Shown in pieces: positions 35,497 to 46,146 of a stretch of DNA of 64,000 nt (the first letter of the stretch is position 1; each line of letters begins with the position of its first letter). The stretch comes from Candidatus Accumulibacter cognatus. Its GTDB lineage: Bacteria > Pseudomonadota > Gammaproteobacteria > Burkholderiales > Rhodocyclaceae. A program made the position numbers and the translations under genes. The notes under the pieces are model-generated. The model had not been told where the DNA came from. It made no database searches and saw nothing but the letters and a program-made list of their open reading frames with translations. The stretch spans positions 3,405,553 to 3,469,552 of the forward strand of contig CP058708.1 in assembly GCA_013414765.1 (NCBI GenBank), written 5' to 3'.

Positions 35497-36795
35497 TCAC
35501 GGACTGAATAGCGCCGCCACTGCCATCGGATTGGAAGGGAAATAGAGATGGACGTAGGAGGCGGTCAGGCGACCCTGACGGTAGATTGCCTCGCCGGCCC
35601 GGCCATCGGGCGTTTGCGCGTGACAGAGCGGCGGCAGGGGCGTTTCACTCTTTGAATAATGAAAGGTATGGCCCTGGAGACGGCCTTCGGGCAGGACAAC
35701 GGACTGCATGCCGAGCGCCGTCAGGCGCTGCTGCATGACGGCACGACCTCGCAGCAACCCGGCGAAGGGATGACTGACGCCTGCCTTGTCGGTCACCGAT
35801 TCGAACAGGCTCATCATGCCGCCACACTCGGCGAGCACAGCTTGACCGGCTTCGACGTGGCTACGCAAGGCAGTCCATAGCGCGGTGTTTCTTGCCAGAG
35901 TCGGCGCGTGCAGTTCGGGGTAACCTCCCGGCAGCCAGACCGCGTCGCAGGCCGGCAGTGGCTCGCCGGCCAGCGGCGAGAAGAAGCGCAGCGTGACGCC
36001 GAGTTGCTGCAAGGTTTCGAGGTTGGCCGGGTAAATGAAACCGTAAGCGGTATCGCGGGCCACGGCAATACACTGGCCGGCAAGACGTGGCGACACGACC
36101 GGCGCCGGCGCCATGGCGAAGTTGACCGTCGGCGGCAGGTCGACTGCGGTCGTGGCTGCCAAGGCGTCAGCGAGGAGATCCAGGCGTGCTGCCAGATCGC
36201 TCACTTCTGCCGCCTGCAACAACCCCAGGTGGCGCTCCGGCAAGGAATCGTCGGTGCGCGGCAGGGCACCGAACCAGGCGATGCCGGCGGGCAGGCTGTC
36301 GCGCAGCAGGTCGGCGTGACGGGTGCTGCCGACCCGGTTGGCCAGGACGCCGGCGAACGGCAGGCCCGGCCGGTAGTGGGCCAGCCCGTGGGCAATGGCT
36401 CCGAAAGTCTGGGCCATCGCCCGCGCATCGATCAGGGTCAGCACCGGAATGCCGAAGAGGACGGCCAGGTCGGCTGCCGATGGCTGGCCGTCGAACAAGC
36501 CCATCACGCCTTCGATCAGGATCAGGTCAGAATCCGCGGCGGCGCGTGCCAGCCGCCAGCGGGCATCGCTTTCACCGCACATGCCGAGGTCGAGGTTCTG
36601 GCAGGGCCGCCCGCTGGCTACCGCATGGATTTGTGGATCGAGGAAATCCGGCCCGCACTTGAAGACCGTCACCCGCCGTCCCTGGCGGGCATGCAGGCGA
36701 GCAAGGGCGGCGACCATGGTCGTCTTGCCCTGTCCGGAGGCCGGCGCGGCGACGAGCAGGGCAGGGCAGTCAACCACCCGGCTGGTGATCACCAT
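35497..36795 (-). CDS. cobB: Cobyrinic acid a,c-diamide synthase
   Basis: 432 residues. It amidates the a and c carboxylates of (hydrogeno)cobyrinic acid with glutamine and ATP. The N-terminal CbiA-type P-loop is in APASGQGKTTMVAAL (about 15-29), with VFKCGPDFLDPQIH shortly after. The C-terminal class I glutamine-amidotransferase domain has VWLPGGYPELHAP (about 310) and the nucleophile cysteine in AECGGMMSLFES (about 345). I chose the ATG at 36795 (MVITSRVVDCPALLVAAPAS), which overlaps the cobO stop by seven bases; the frame is open further upstream only as a shadow of cobO. Last gene of a riboswitch-led operon. CobB and CbiA cannot be told apart here, so it may act in either cobalamin route. 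Confidence 0.93.
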   Translation of the reverse strand: MVITSRVVDCPALLVAAPASGQGKTTMVAALARLHARQGRRVTVFKCGPDFLDPQIHAVASGRPCQNLDLGMCGESDARWRLARAAADSDLILIEGVMGLFDGQPSAADLAVLFGIPVLTLIDARAMAQTFGAIAHGLAHYRPGLPFAGVLANRVGSTRHADLLRDSLPAGIAWFGALPRTDDSLPERHLGLLQAAEVSDLAARLDLLADALAATTAVDLPPTVNFAMAPAPVVSPRLAGQCIAVARDTAYGFIYPANLETLQQLGVTLRFFSPLAGEPLPACDAVWLPGGYPELHAPTLARNTALWTALRSHVEAGQAVLAECGGMMSLFESVTDKAGVSHPFAGLLRGRAVMQQRLTALGMQSVVLPEGRLQGHTFHYSKSETPLPPLCHAQTPDGRAGEAIYRQGRLTASYVHLYFPSNPMAVAALFSP

Positions 36796-37376
36796 TCGAG
36801 TCCCGGCATGGCTTTGACCCCGCTCTGGAAGGCATGCTTTTCCATGCCCATGTCGCTGACCGTATCGGCTGCGTCGCGTAGCGCCTGCGGTGCCGCCCGG
36901 CCGGTGACGATGACGTGTTGTCGGGCTGGGCGGCTGCGCAGCACGGCCAGAACGGCTTCGAGGTCCAGCCAGCCGTATTTGAAGGCGTAAGTCATTTCGT
37001 CGAGCACGACAAGTCCGACGCCAGGGTCGCCGAGGTGCCCGCAAGCGACCTCCCAGGCCAGCCGGGCAGCCGCGGCATCGCGCTCCTTGTCCTGGGTTTC
37101 CCAGGTAAAGCCCTCACCGCCGACATGCCAGGCAACTCCCGGCAGCGCCCGGAAAAAGGTTTCTTCACCGCAATCCGAACGACCCTTGACAAACTGCACG
37201 ACCGCCACCCGCATGTGGTGTCCCAGGGCGCGCGCGACAACGCCGAAAGCGGCGGTCGACTTGCCCTTGCCATTGCCGGTATTGACCACCAGCACGCCAC
37301 GTTCGACCTTGGCCGCGGCGATCTTCCGGTCAACAAGCTCTTTTTTCTTCTGCATCCGTTGTTCATGGGTGATCAT
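36789..37376 (-). CDS. cobO: Cob(I)yrinic acid a,c-diamide adenosyltransferase
   Basis: 195 residues of the CobO/BtuR/CobA family, which transfers the 5'-deoxyadenosyl group of ATP to cob(I)alamin precursors. The P-loop is VVNTGNGKGKSTAAFGVVAR (about 30-49); other family blocks are VVQFVKGRSDCGEETFF and VVLDEMTYAFKYGWLDLEAV (about 122-141). The length is normal. It lies between bluB (43 bases upstream) and cobB (7-base overlap). Confidence 0.95.
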   Translation of the reverse strand: MITHEQRMQKKKELVDRKIAAAKVERGVLVVNTGNGKGKSTAAFGVVARALGHHMRVAVVQFVKGRSDCGEETFFRALPGVAWHVGGEGFTWETQDKERDAAAARLAWEVACGHLGDPGVGLVVLDEMTYAFKYGWLDLEAVLAVLRSRPARQHVIVTGRAAPQALRDAADTVSDMGMEKHAFQSGVKAMPGLEW

Positions 37377-37418
37377 CAGGGGGTCTTTCCGGTTGGCAAC
37401 GAAGCTTCAAGCAGGGCG

Positions 37419-38410
<992 letters not shown>

Positions 38411-38587
38411 TGCCTGAAATCATTCAGACATCGCTGATGGTGCCATAAGCGCGCAGATTTTTCATCCCCCTTCGGTTTAGACTTGCTGGACGAGGTTGGA
38501 GCATACTGCCGCGGTCATCAGCGAGAAAGAGGCTCATTGCACGACTCGTCGCCAGGAAGGTCGAAAGCCCCGGCAGGTGTCGGGGCT

Positions 38588-39292
38588 CAGTCAAGTCCGT
38601 ACGTCGGATACGTCATTCTTGGCCGACGCGGCCACCAGCTCGACAGCGTTATCCCAGCCCCCAGTGCGGTGCTTCAGGGCCCGCTTCGCATTGAGCGGCA
38701 TGAGATTGTACAGGCCCTTCGCCGGTTTCGCGATTCTTGCCAATGAACGTACCCGAGCACACCACGCAGGCCGAACTCGCTGACGCCGGTCTGCGCCAGA
38801 GACACCTCGCTGGAGATATATCGATGCCGTAGAGTTCGGCCGACTGGTTGGCATACTGAAGGACAACGAACTGCTTGGTCGTCTTCGCGTTGCCGCTCAT
38901 CGGGCTGCAGGTGGTCATGTTCTTGCAACGCACCGCATCGATATCGTAGGTCACCCGCGAGTAGAAGGGGTTGCCTTGATTTCCCATCTGCGGTCAGCGG
39001 CATGCCAGTCCACAGTCGCCGGAATAGTATGTGCCTTTTCCGGATTGAGGCCGATATCCCCGAAGTAGCCGTTACCGTCGTCGACCGCATTGTTCATCAC
39101 CGCAGTTATCGACCAGGTCGACCAGGTGTAGCGCTCGTAGAGGTTCGACGAGCGGACCTTGCGGGCGACCCCGACCTCGGTGTTGGTATTGGCCGTGTTG
39201 CGGGCAAGTGCGGTCAGGTTCCAGTTGTTATCGATACGCTCCGGACGTCGTGTGCCTTCAGGAGGCCGCTCTGACTTGTGCGGCTTGTACAT
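38588..39292 (-). pseudogene. TonB-dependent receptor, decayed C-terminal part
   Basis: Pieces of one outer-membrane receptor beta-barrel appear in successive frames: NWNLTALARNTANTNTEVGV ... ERYTWSTWSITAVMNNAVDD and GYFGDIGLNPEKAHTIPATV (about 39230-38970), then FYSRVTYDIDAVRCKN ... QFVVLQYANQSAELYGIDIS (about 38970-38825), SSEVSLAQTGVSEFGLRGVL followed by GYVH (about 38825-38750), and KGLYNLMPLNAKRALKHRTG with GWDNAVELVAASAKNDVSDV (about 38730-38595). At least three frameshifts are needed, and the plug, N-terminus and last strands are missing. GDxxLxPEKAHT and YNLMPLNAKxALxH ... GWDN are typical of TonB-dependent siderophore, metal or cobalamin receptors. Lying just upstream of the cobalamin riboswitch it may once have been a B12 or metal receptor, but the ligand is a guess. 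Confidence 0.8.
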
Positions 39293-39572
39293 GCGCGGGC
39301 ATGGCGAAGCACGCGCCTGCGGTACAATCGCACGCCATGCACCGCTTCGCAACGATTCCCGGACTGACGCACAGCGATTCTGAACCGCAGGAACGTCACT
39401 GCGGGCAGGTGATCCCGTTCTTCTCGTTCCGCCAGGCCTTCGGGTTGATGATGTCTCCGGCCAGGGATGAGCTTGCGGATCGCCAAAGAGCGATTCGACG
39501 GGTCGGAGCGTGCATCGTGAATGGAAGAAAACGGCGCCCTGATCGGCGCAGAGATTTGAGAGTGATCTGCCA

Positions 39573-41927
39573 GTGAGGAAAAATTCGACGCCAGACCTGT
39601 TTGGCAACCTGCTCGACGTGCCGGCGGCACCGCCAGCCGTACCGACGCCGTCGGCGGTGCTGTCGCCAGGTGAAGACGACGACAGCATCCTGCTGCACGA
39701 TTCGGCGGCGCGGGATTACCTGGAGTATGCGATCGCGGTGGTCAAGGGCCGCGCCCTGCCGGATGTCAAGGACGGGCTTAAACCGGTGCAGCGCCGTGTC
39801 CTCTTTGCGATGCGCGAACTCGGATTGTCGGCGACCGCCAAACCGGTCAAGTCGGCGCGCGTCGTCGGCGACGTGATCGGCAAGTATCACCCGCACGGCG
39901 ACACCTCGGCGTACGACGCGATGGTGCGCGTGGCGCAACCGTTCATGCTGCGCTACCCGCTGGTCGATGGCCAGGGCAATTTCGGATCGCGTGACGGCGA
40001 CAATGCAGCGGCGATGCGCTACACCGAAGCACGCCTGACGCCGATCGCCGAACTGCTGCTCGGTGAGCTGGGCGAAGGCACCGTCGATTTTCAGCCGAAC
40101 TACGACGGCTCCTTCGATGAACCGGCATTCCTGCCGGCCAGGCTACCTTTCCTGCTGCTCAACGGGGCTTCGGGAATCGCCGTCGGCATGGCCACCGAAA
40201 TGCCTTCGCACAATCTGCGCGAAGTCGCTGCGGCGGTGATCCACAAGATCGAACACCCGTCCGCCGGCGTCAGCGAACTGATGGCGCACCTCCCAGGGCC
40301 AGACTACCCCGGCGGTGGCCAGATCATCTCGTCGGCGAGCGACATCGCCGCTGCCTACAGCAGCGGCCGTGGCAGCCTGCGTGTGCGTGCCCGCTACGAG
40401 ATCGAGGAGATGGCGCGTGGCGCCTGGCAGGTGGTATTCAAGGAGTTGCCTCCGGGCGTTTCTTCGGCCAAGGTGCTCTCCGAAGTCGGGGCCCTGCTCA
40501 ATCCGCAGCCGAAACCGGGCAAGAAGGTGATCGAACAGGCGGCGGCACAGCTCAAGGCGCTGATGGCCTCACAGCTGGATCGCGCGCGCGACGAGTCGGG
40601 CAAGGACGACGACGTGCGTCTGGTCTTCGAGCCGAGCAGCTCACGCATCGACCGCAACGAGTTCGTGGCGCTGCTGCTGGCGCATACCAGCCTCGAAACC
40701 TCGGCGCCGATCAATCTGGTGGCGGTCGGCATCGACGGCCGACCGTGCCAGAAATCGCTCGCCGACCTGATCGGCGAGTGGTGCAGCTTCCGCATCCGGA
40801 CCGTGCATCGGCGTACCGAGTTCCGCCTGCAGAAGGCCGACGACCGCATCCACATTCTCGAAGGCCGGCACATCGTCTTCCTCAACATCGACGAAGTGAT
40901 CCGCATCATTCGCGAATCCGACGATCCGAAAAGGGCATTGATCGCGCGCTTCACGCTCTCTGACCGGCAGGCCGAAGACATCCTGGAAATCCGCCTGCGT
41001 CAGTTGGCCCGACTCGAGGGAATCCGCATCGAGCAGGAACTCGCGAAGCTGCGTGGTGAACGCGAAGGCCTGGTCAAACTGCTCGGCAGCGACACATTGT
41101 TGCGCCGGCAGGTGATTCGCGAAATCCGGGCCGATTCCGAAAAGCATGGCGACGCCCGCCGGACGATCCTCCTCGCGGCAGCCACCGCTTCACGTTCGGA
41201 GGTCGCGGCTGTCGCTGATGAACCGGTGACCGTGATCATCTCCGAGAAGGGCTGGGCGCGTGTCCGGCAGGGGCACAACCTTGATCTCTCGGGCGTCGTC
41301 TTCAAGGACGGCGATCGCGCCGGTTCGGCGCAGGAATGCCGATCGGTGGACTCGCTGGTGATCCTGTCGACCGAAGGGCGTGCATTCACCCTGGCGATCG
41401 CCAGTCTTCCCGACGGTCGCGGCATGGGTGCGCCGCTGTCGTCGTTCGTCGAACTCGGTACCGGCAAGATCGCGCATGTGCTCACCGGACTTGCGGGCGA
41501 CGAACTGCTGGTCGCCAAGACTTCGGGCTACGGCTTCATCTGTACCTACGCCGACCTCTTGTCGCGTCAGAAGGCCGGCAAGGCCTTCCTGAGCGTCGAA
41601 GAGGGGGCGACCATCCTGCCGCCGGTGAGGCTTGCCGGCAAGGATCATCTGGCGGCCTTGTCCGAAGATGGCCGCCTGCTGATTTTTCCGCTCGAACAGA
41701 TGAAGCGCCTGTCGGCCGGCAAGGGGGTGCAGATCATCGGCCTGCACGACAACGAATCCTTGCGCGCGGTCATCGCCACCCAGGGCGACCGGGTGACGAT
41801 CAAGGGGATGTTCCGGAACCGCATCAAGACCCTGCTTTCGGAAGACCGGCATCTCGGTCAGCGTGCGCGGCGCGGTTCGCCGGTAGGGCAACTCGGCAAT
41901 GTGACGCTGGCCGCGTATCCGGAGTGA
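39573..41927 (+). CDS. parC: DNA topoisomerase IV subunit A
   Basis: 784-residue type IIA topoisomerase A subunit. It cuts and rejoins duplex DNA to unlink daughter chromosomes, together with ParE (not in the window). Visible: [20 protein letters not shown] followed by [17 protein letters not shown] near the N-terminus, the HPHGD block in [20 protein letters not shown], and the catalytic tyrosine in [10 protein letters not shown] (Tyr150). The C-terminal beta-pinwheel is of the short ParC kind (about 520-780), without the GyrA box QRRGGKG, supporting ParC rather than GyrA. The N-terminal 45 or so residues before DYLEYA are longer than in E. coli ParC. The chosen start is GTG 39573; no strong ribosome binding site is seen, so the start could be slightly different. 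Confidence 0.93.
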   Translation: MRKNSTPDLFGNLLDVPAAPPAVPTPSAVLSPGEDDDSILLHDSAARDYLEYAIAVVKGRALPDVKDGLKPVQRRVLFAMRELGLSATAKPVKSARVVGDVIGKYHPHGDTSAYDAMVRVAQPFMLRYPLVDGQGNFGSRDGDNAAAMRYTEARLTPIAELLLGELGEGTVDFQPNYDGSFDEPAFLPARLPFLLLNGASGIAVGMATEMPSHNLREVAAAVIHKIEHPSAGVSELMAHLPGPDYPGGGQIISSASDIAAAYSSGRGSLRVRARYEIEEMARGAWQVVFKELPPGVSSAKVLSEVGALLNPQPKPGKKVIEQAAAQLKALMASQLDRARDESGKDDDVRLVFEPSSSRIDRNEFVALLLAHTSLETSAPINLVAVGIDGRPCQKSLADLIGEWCSFRIRTVHRRTEFRLQKADDRIHILEGRHIVFLNIDEVIRIIRESDDPKRALIARFTLSDRQAEDILEIRLRQLARLEGIRIEQELAKLRGEREGLVKLLGSDTLLRRQVIREIRADSEKHGDARRTILLAAATASRSEVAAVADEPVTVIISEKGWARVRQGHNLDLSGVVFKDGDRAGSAQECRSVDSLVILSTEGRAFTLAIASLPDGRGMGAPLSSFVELGTGKIAHVLTGLAGDELLVAKTSGYGFICTYADLLSRQKAGKAFLSVEEGATILPPVRLAGKDHLAALSEDGRLLIFPLEQMKRLSAGKGVQIIGLHDNESLRAVIATQGDRVTIKGMFRNRIKTLLSEDRHLGQRARRGSPVGQLGNVTLAAYPE

Positions 41928-41954
41928 TGGTGGGCGGGAGCGGGTAGCTCGTAG

Positions 41955-41984
41955 GTTGGGTTAGCCCGCAGGGCGTAACCCAAC
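41955..41984. repeat. Hairpin-forming intergenic repeat
   Basis: GTTGGGTTA (41955-41963) pairs with TAACCCAAC (41976-41984), and the inner GCCC-gca-GGGC extends the stem to about 13 base pairs with one unpaired base. It lies 28 bases after the parC stop. It is a typical dispersed GTTGGGTTA element and may also end the parC transcript, although no T-tract follows. Confidence 0.75.
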
Positions 41985-42060
41985 ATCGGGTAACGGAAAA
42001 CGTCGGCTTACGCTACGCTAACGGACCTATGGACCTTGCCGTAAAAGGAGAGAGAAATTG

Positions 42061-42543
42061 ATGATTCGCAGTCATTGGACGCCGGGTCTTCAGGCCGTGG
42101 TCTGGGGCCTGCTTGCCTTCTGGAGCGCATCGGCGCTGGCTGAGCAGGTCGCTTGTGTGACTACCGAGTGGAAGCTGGTCGGTGCCAATCACCGGGTCTG
42201 CGTCGAGAGTTTTCCTGATCCGAAAGTGCCGGGTGTGACCTGTCATGTCAGTCAGGCGAGAACCGGCGGCATCAGCGGTTCGTTCGGCCTCGCGCAGGAT
42301 CCTTCGCAGTTCTCGCTGGCGTGCCGGCAGACCGGACCGATTGTGCTGCCCGCGAAGCTTCCGAAAGAGGCGACGGTGTTTGCCGAAGACACTTCGATTC
42401 TGTTCAAGGAGACACGCGTCGTCAGGATGTGGGACGAAGCCCACAAGACCCTGGTCTACCTCGCGATCAGTCGCAAGCTGATCGACGGCGCACCGGCGAA
42501 CAGCATCTCGACGGTTCCGGTGATGCCCTGGGGGGAACGCTGA
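42061..42543 (+). CDS. creA: CreA family periplasmic protein
   Basis: 160 residues: signal peptide (MIRSHWTPGLQAVVWGLLAF followed by WSASALAEQ, cut after ALA) and a CreA-type body with TEWKLVGANHRVCVESFPDP followed by KVPGVTCHVSQARTGG ..., and LFKETRVVRMWDEAHKTLVY, where family members keep DxxIxFxR-like spacing around SILFKETRVVR. The role of CreA is unknown. The ATG at 42061 follows AAAAGGAGAGAG; a TTG at 42058 is also possible. It stands alone between parC and gshA. Confidence 0.85.
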   Translation: MIRSHWTPGLQAVVWGLLAFWSASALAEQVACVTTEWKLVGANHRVCVESFPDPKVPGVTCHVSQARTGGISGSFGLAQDPSQFSLACRQTGPIVLPAKLPKEATVFAEDTSILFKETRVVRMWDEAHKTLVYLAISRKLIDGAPANSISTVPVMPWGER

Positions 42544-42671
42544 CGGTGCGTCCGGATCGCCTGCAAAAGGCCTTGCCGCTGTAAGATCCCAGGTCGATCT
42601 GCCGTAGCGCAGTTGTTTCCACCGAGCATTCCGCTGCGCCGACCGGCGCTGACGGGAAGGAGAGAAAGCCC

Positions 42672-43982
42672 ATGGTTCCACGTCTCATGACTGCCTTCAG
42701 CGGACCCCTGCTGGAGATCGAGCGGCGTTTCCTCGACGCCATGCCGGAGATCGAGCGCTGGATGCGCGGGCAGTGGCAGGAGCACACGCCGCCATTTTAT
42801 GGCTCGGTCGACCTGCGCAACGCAGGTTTCAAGCTGGCGCCGGTGGACATGAACCTGTTTCCCGGGGGCTTCAACAACCTCGACGCCACCTTCCTGCCGC
42901 TCTGTGTGCAGGCGGCGATGGCGGCGATCGACCGGATCTGCCCCAACGCCAGGAAGCTGCTGCTGATTCCCGAGAAGCACACGCGCAACCTCTTTTATTT
43001 GCAGAACGTCGCACAGCTCGCGGCGATCCTGCGACTGACCGGCCTCGACGTTCGCCTCGGCTCGTGGTCGCCGGAGATCGACCGGCCGACGCCGGTGGCG
43101 CTTCCCGACGGCAGCTCGCTGCTTCTCGAACCGCTGCTGCGCAGTCGCTCCCGGCTCGGCCTCGAGGGCTTCGACCCCTGCGCCATCCTGCTCAACAACG
43201 ATCTCTCGGCGGGGATTCCGCCGATTCTGCAGAACCTCGACGGACAGTTTGTTCTGCCGCCGCTGCATGCGGGTTGGGCTTTGCGCCGCAAGTCGAACCA
43301 CTTTGCAGCCTACGATGAGGTGGCGGAAAACTTCTCCAGGCTGGTCGGGATCGATCCGTGGCGGATCAACCCCTACTTTTCGGTCTGCAGCAGCGTCAAT
43401 TTTCATGAGCGACAGGGCGAGGACTGTCTGGCTGCCAATGTCGATGCCGTGCTTGGTCTGATCCGCGAGAAATACCAGCAATACGGGATCGAAGAAACGC
43501 CTTACGTGGTCGTCAAGGCCGATGCCGGTACCTATGGCATGGGGGTGATGACGGTCAAGGACGCGGCCCAGGTGACCGGCCTCAACCGCAGGCAGCGCAA
43601 CAAGATGTCGGTGATAAAGGAAGGTCTGGCGGTGTCGCAGGTGATCATCCAGGAAGGGGTGCATTCCTATGAGCGGGTCGGCAGCGGCAGCGACGAAGGC
43701 GTCGCCGAACCGGTGGTGTACATGATCGACCGCTTTGTCGTGGGCGGCTTCTACCGTGTCCATAGCGGGCGTGGCAAGGATGAGAATCTCAACGCGCCGG
43801 GCATGCACTTCGAACCGCTGGCCTTCGAGACCAGTTGCTCGCTGCCCGATCATGGCCAGAATCCCGATGCTGCGCCGAACCGCTTTTACGTCTACGGCGT
43901 GGTTGCCCGCCTGGCGCAGCTCGCGGCCTCGCTCGAACTCGAACGTACGGCACCGGTAGAGGAGCAAGTGGCATGCGCATAG
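42672..43982 (+). CDS. gshA: Glutamate-cysteine ligase (T. ferrooxidans-type family)
   Basis: 436 residues. It catalyses the first step of glutathione synthesis, ATP-dependent joining of the gamma-carboxyl of glutamate to cysteine. It belongs to the form found in Acidithiobacillus and many betaproteobacteria, not the E. coli GshA fold. Family blocks: VPRLMTAFSGPLLEIERRFL at the start, YGSVDLRNAGFKLAPVDMNL followed by FPGGFNNL (about 41-70), YVVVKADAGTYGMGVMTVKD (about 278-297), and EGVHSYERVGSGSDEGVAEP followed by VVYMIDRFVVGGFYRVH. AAGGAG nine bases before the ATG supports the start. Its last ten bases overlap gshB, forming a glutathione operon. Confidence 0.94.
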   Translation: MVPRLMTAFSGPLLEIERRFLDAMPEIERWMRGQWQEHTPPFYGSVDLRNAGFKLAPVDMNLFPGGFNNLDATFLPLCVQAAMAAIDRICPNARKLLLIPEKHTRNLFYLQNVAQLAAILRLTGLDVRLGSWSPEIDRPTPVALPDGSSLLLEPLLRSRSRLGLEGFDPCAILLNNDLSAGIPPILQNLDGQFVLPPLHAGWALRRKSNHFAAYDEVAENFSRLVGIDPWRINPYFSVCSSVNFHERQGEDCLAANVDAVLGLIREKYQQYGIEETPYVVVKADAGTYGMGVMTVKDAAQVTGLNRRQRNKMSVIKEGLAVSQVIIQEGVHSYERVGSGSDEGVAEPVVYMIDRFVVGGFYRVHSGRGKDENLNAPGMHFEPLAFETSCSLPDHGQNPDAAPNRFYVYGVVARLAQLAASLELERTAPVEEQVACA

Positions 43983-44926
43983 CATTCATCGTAGACCCCC
44001 TGCGGTCGCTGAAGGCCTACAAGGATACCAGTATCGCAATGATGCGCGCTGCCCAGGCGGCGGGGCACGCGGTGTGGACGATCCAGCAGGAGGCGATTCA
44101 CTGGTCGCCGCTGCACGGCGTCTGCGCTGCCGCGGTGCATCTGGAAATGCTCGCCGACGATCATGACTGGTTCGTCGAGGTCGACCGTCACGTCGTCGCC
44201 TTGCGTGATTTCCGCGCCGTCGTGATGCGCAAGGATCCACCTTTCGACATGGAGTACGTGACCACCACCTGGTTGCTCGAAGGTGCCGAGGCCGAGGGCG
44301 CACGCGTCTTCAACCGGCCGCGCGCCCTGCGCGACCATTCCGAGAAGTTGTCGATTGCCGAGTTCGCGCGCTTTTCGGCACCGACGCTGGTGGCGCGCGA
44401 CGCGACGGTGATCCATTCGTTCATCGACTACGAACACGACACGATTCTCAAACCGCTCGACGGCATGGGCGGAACCCAGATTTTCCGCGTCCGTCATGAC
44501 GACCCGAACCGCAATGTGATCGTCGAAACGCTGACCCGTGACGGTGCACGCACGATCATGGCGCAACGCTATATCCCCGAGATCGTCGATGGCGACAAGC
44601 GCATCCTGATCGTTGGCGGTGAAGTGGTTCCCTATTGCCTGGCGCGCATTCCCAAGGCCGGCGAAACCCGCGGCAACCTGGCCGCCGGCGGCACCGGCGT
44701 GGCCCGCGAACTGAGCGCTCGCGATCGGGAAATCGCCTGCACGCTGGCGCCGGTGTTGGCCGCTCGCGGCCTGTTGCTGGTCGGTCTCGATGTGATCGGC
44801 GATTGGCTGACCGAGATCAACGTCACCAGCCCGACCTGCATGGTCGAAATCGCCGAGCAGACCGGTTTTGACGCCGCCGCCATGTTCATTGCCGCGCTCG
44901 ATCGCCAGTGCCTTGCTGCATCCTAA
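43973..44926 (+). CDS. gshB: Glutathione synthetase
   Basis: 317 residues, ATP-grasp enzyme adding glycine to gamma-glutamylcysteine. Visible: MRIAFIVDPLRSLKAYKDTS at the N-terminus, MRKDPPFDMEYVTTTWLLE (about 84-102), the ATP-binding DTILKPLDGMGGTQIFRV (about 156-173), AQRYIPEIVDGDKRILIVGG (about 196-215), and GLLLVGLDVIGDWLTEINVT followed by SPTCMVEI with metal-binding residues. I chose the ATG at 43973 because GAGGAG lies eight bases upstream, inside gshA; the frame is open further back but that is gshA shadow. Confidence 0.96.
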   Translation: MRIAFIVDPLRSLKAYKDTSIAMMRAAQAAGHAVWTIQQEAIHWSPLHGVCAAAVHLEMLADDHDWFVEVDRHVVALRDFRAVVMRKDPPFDMEYVTTTWLLEGAEAEGARVFNRPRALRDHSEKLSIAEFARFSAPTLVARDATVIHSFIDYEHDTILKPLDGMGGTQIFRVRHDDPNRNVIVETLTRDGARTIMAQRYIPEIVDGDKRILIVGGEVVPYCLARIPKAGETRGNLAAGGTGVARELSARDREIACTLAPVLAARGLLLVGLDVIGDWLTEINVTSPTCMVEIAEQTGFDAAAMFIAALDRQCLAAS

Positions 44927-45045
44927 TGTGAAAGTCGCGTATGCGACTCACGAATCTCCCCTCCTACTCGCGGGGGGGCGGGGGAGAAGGAAACGGTAAT
45001 GACTTTCATGGTCGGGGGGGTCTGGAAAATTCATGACCGTTAGCC
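44925..45045. repeat. Intergenic hairpin repeat, short copy
   Basis: It shares with 55694-55967 the blocks aatgtg-aagtcgcg, gcgactcacgaatct, gaaacggt-atgacttt, a G-run, and tctggaaaa-tcatgaccgttagcc. Internal pairs: AGTCGC / GCGACT (a 6-bp hairpin near the left end), and AACGGTAATGACTTT against AAATTCATGACCGTT (two mismatches). It begins at the gshB stop codon, and its right end contains the ATG used as the apbE start (45033). The copy lacks the three-hairpin middle part present at 55.7 kb. Confidence 0.8.
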
Positions 45046-46076
45046 TCCTGGTCCGCTTGCTCGGACTGCTTCTCGCCAGTGTCCTGATGGCCTGCGAGCG
45101 GGCGCCCTTGCATCATCAGGAGGCCTTCGTTTTCGGGACCCGCGTCGAAGTCCTGATCGCCGGCCTCGACGAAACGGCTGCGCGTCCGGCCGCGGCGGCC
45201 GTGCTGCGCGAGTTCGATCGCCTGCATCGCACCTACCATGCCTGGAAGCCTTCCGAACTAAGCACGCTGAACGAGGCCATCATGGCCGGCAGGCGGCAGC
45301 CGGTGACGCCGGAAATGGTCGGACTGATTACTGACGCGCAGTACCTGACGCGCCTTGGCGAACGCCTGTTCGACCCGGGAATAGGCCGTCTGATCAGTCT
45401 CTGGGGTTTCCAGTCCGACGAATTGCCGGCCACGCTACCCGATCCGTTCGCCCTGGCTGCCTGGCGGGCGGCTCAGCCGAGCATTCTCGACCTGCGCATC
45501 AAGGGTACTTTCGTCAGCAGCGACAAGCGCGAAGTGGCTCTCGATTTCGGCGGCTATCTCAAGGGTGTTGCGCTCGACCGCGCGGCGGCCATTCTGCACG
45601 CACAGGGGGTGCACAATGCATTGATCAACATCGGCGGCAATGTCATGGCGTTGGGGAGCAAGAATGGGCAGCGCTGGCGCGTTGGCATCCAGCATCCGCG
45701 CCAGCCCGGGCCACTGGCGACGATCGAACTGGCGAACGGTGAGGCGATCGGTACCTCGGGCGACTATCAGCGCTTCTTCGAGATCGACGGTCACCGTTAC
45801 TGTCATCTGCTCGACCCGCGCAGTGCGCAGCCGGCGTTGCATACGCAGTCGCTGAGCGTACTGATTTCGCCGCGTACGGCAGCCGGAACGCTCAGCGACA
45901 TGGCTTCCAAGCCGCTATTCATCGCCGGTAGCGATTGGCCACGTCTGGCGCGTGCGTTGCAGGTGGAGCAGGTGTTGCGGGTCGACGCACAAGGCCAGGT
46001 GCAGGTCAGCAGCTCCCTACACGGTAGGCTCGAATATGTCGGTGGCCGGCCGCGGAAGCTTGAGGTCATCCCTTGA
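45033..46076 (+). CDS. apbE: FAD:protein FMN transferase ApbE
   Basis: 347 residues. It attaches FMN to threonine in target flavoproteins (for example Na+-NQR or RNF subunits) in the periplasm, using FAD. It has a lipoprotein signal: hydrophobic LVRLLGLLLASVLMAC with a lipobox cysteine at about residue 21. Conserved segments: AFVFGTRVEVLIAG (about 30), TYHAWKPSELSTLNEA (about 66-81), FDPGIGRLISLWGF (about 112), LDFGGYLKGVALDRAA (about 171), and the metal/FAD site ALINIGGNVMALGS ... AIGTSGDYQRFFEIDGHRYC followed by HLLDPRSAQP. The start codon ATG 45033 lies inside an intergenic repeat, with only a poor ribosome binding site. It follows gshB and precedes the PTS genes. Confidence 0.93.
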   Translation: MTVSLLVRLLGLLLASVLMACERAPLHHQEAFVFGTRVEVLIAGLDETAARPAAAAVLREFDRLHRTYHAWKPSELSTLNEAIMAGRRQPVTPEMVGLITDAQYLTRLGERLFDPGIGRLISLWGFQSDELPATLPDPFALAAWRAAQPSILDLRIKGTFVSSDKREVALDFGGYLKGVALDRAAAILHAQGVHNALINIGGNVMALGSKNGQRWRVGIQHPRQPGPLATIELANGEAIGTSGDYQRFFEIDGHRYCHLLDPRSAQPALHTQSLSVLISPRTAAGTLSDMASKPLFIAGSDWPRLARALQVEQVLRVDAQGQVQVSSSLHGRLEYVGGRPRKLEVIP

Positions 46077-46146
46077 TGTATTCGCCAATGCTGCCGAGCC
46101 GCGCGGAATCGCTTAAAATGACGGATTGTCGTATGGGGTGGGCGAG

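Noticed and set aside
39002-39576. Plus-strand open frames upstream of parC
   Set aside because: They are antisense to the decayed TonB receptor and show no protein-like pattern or ribosome binding site; the last 280 bases before parC appear non-coding.
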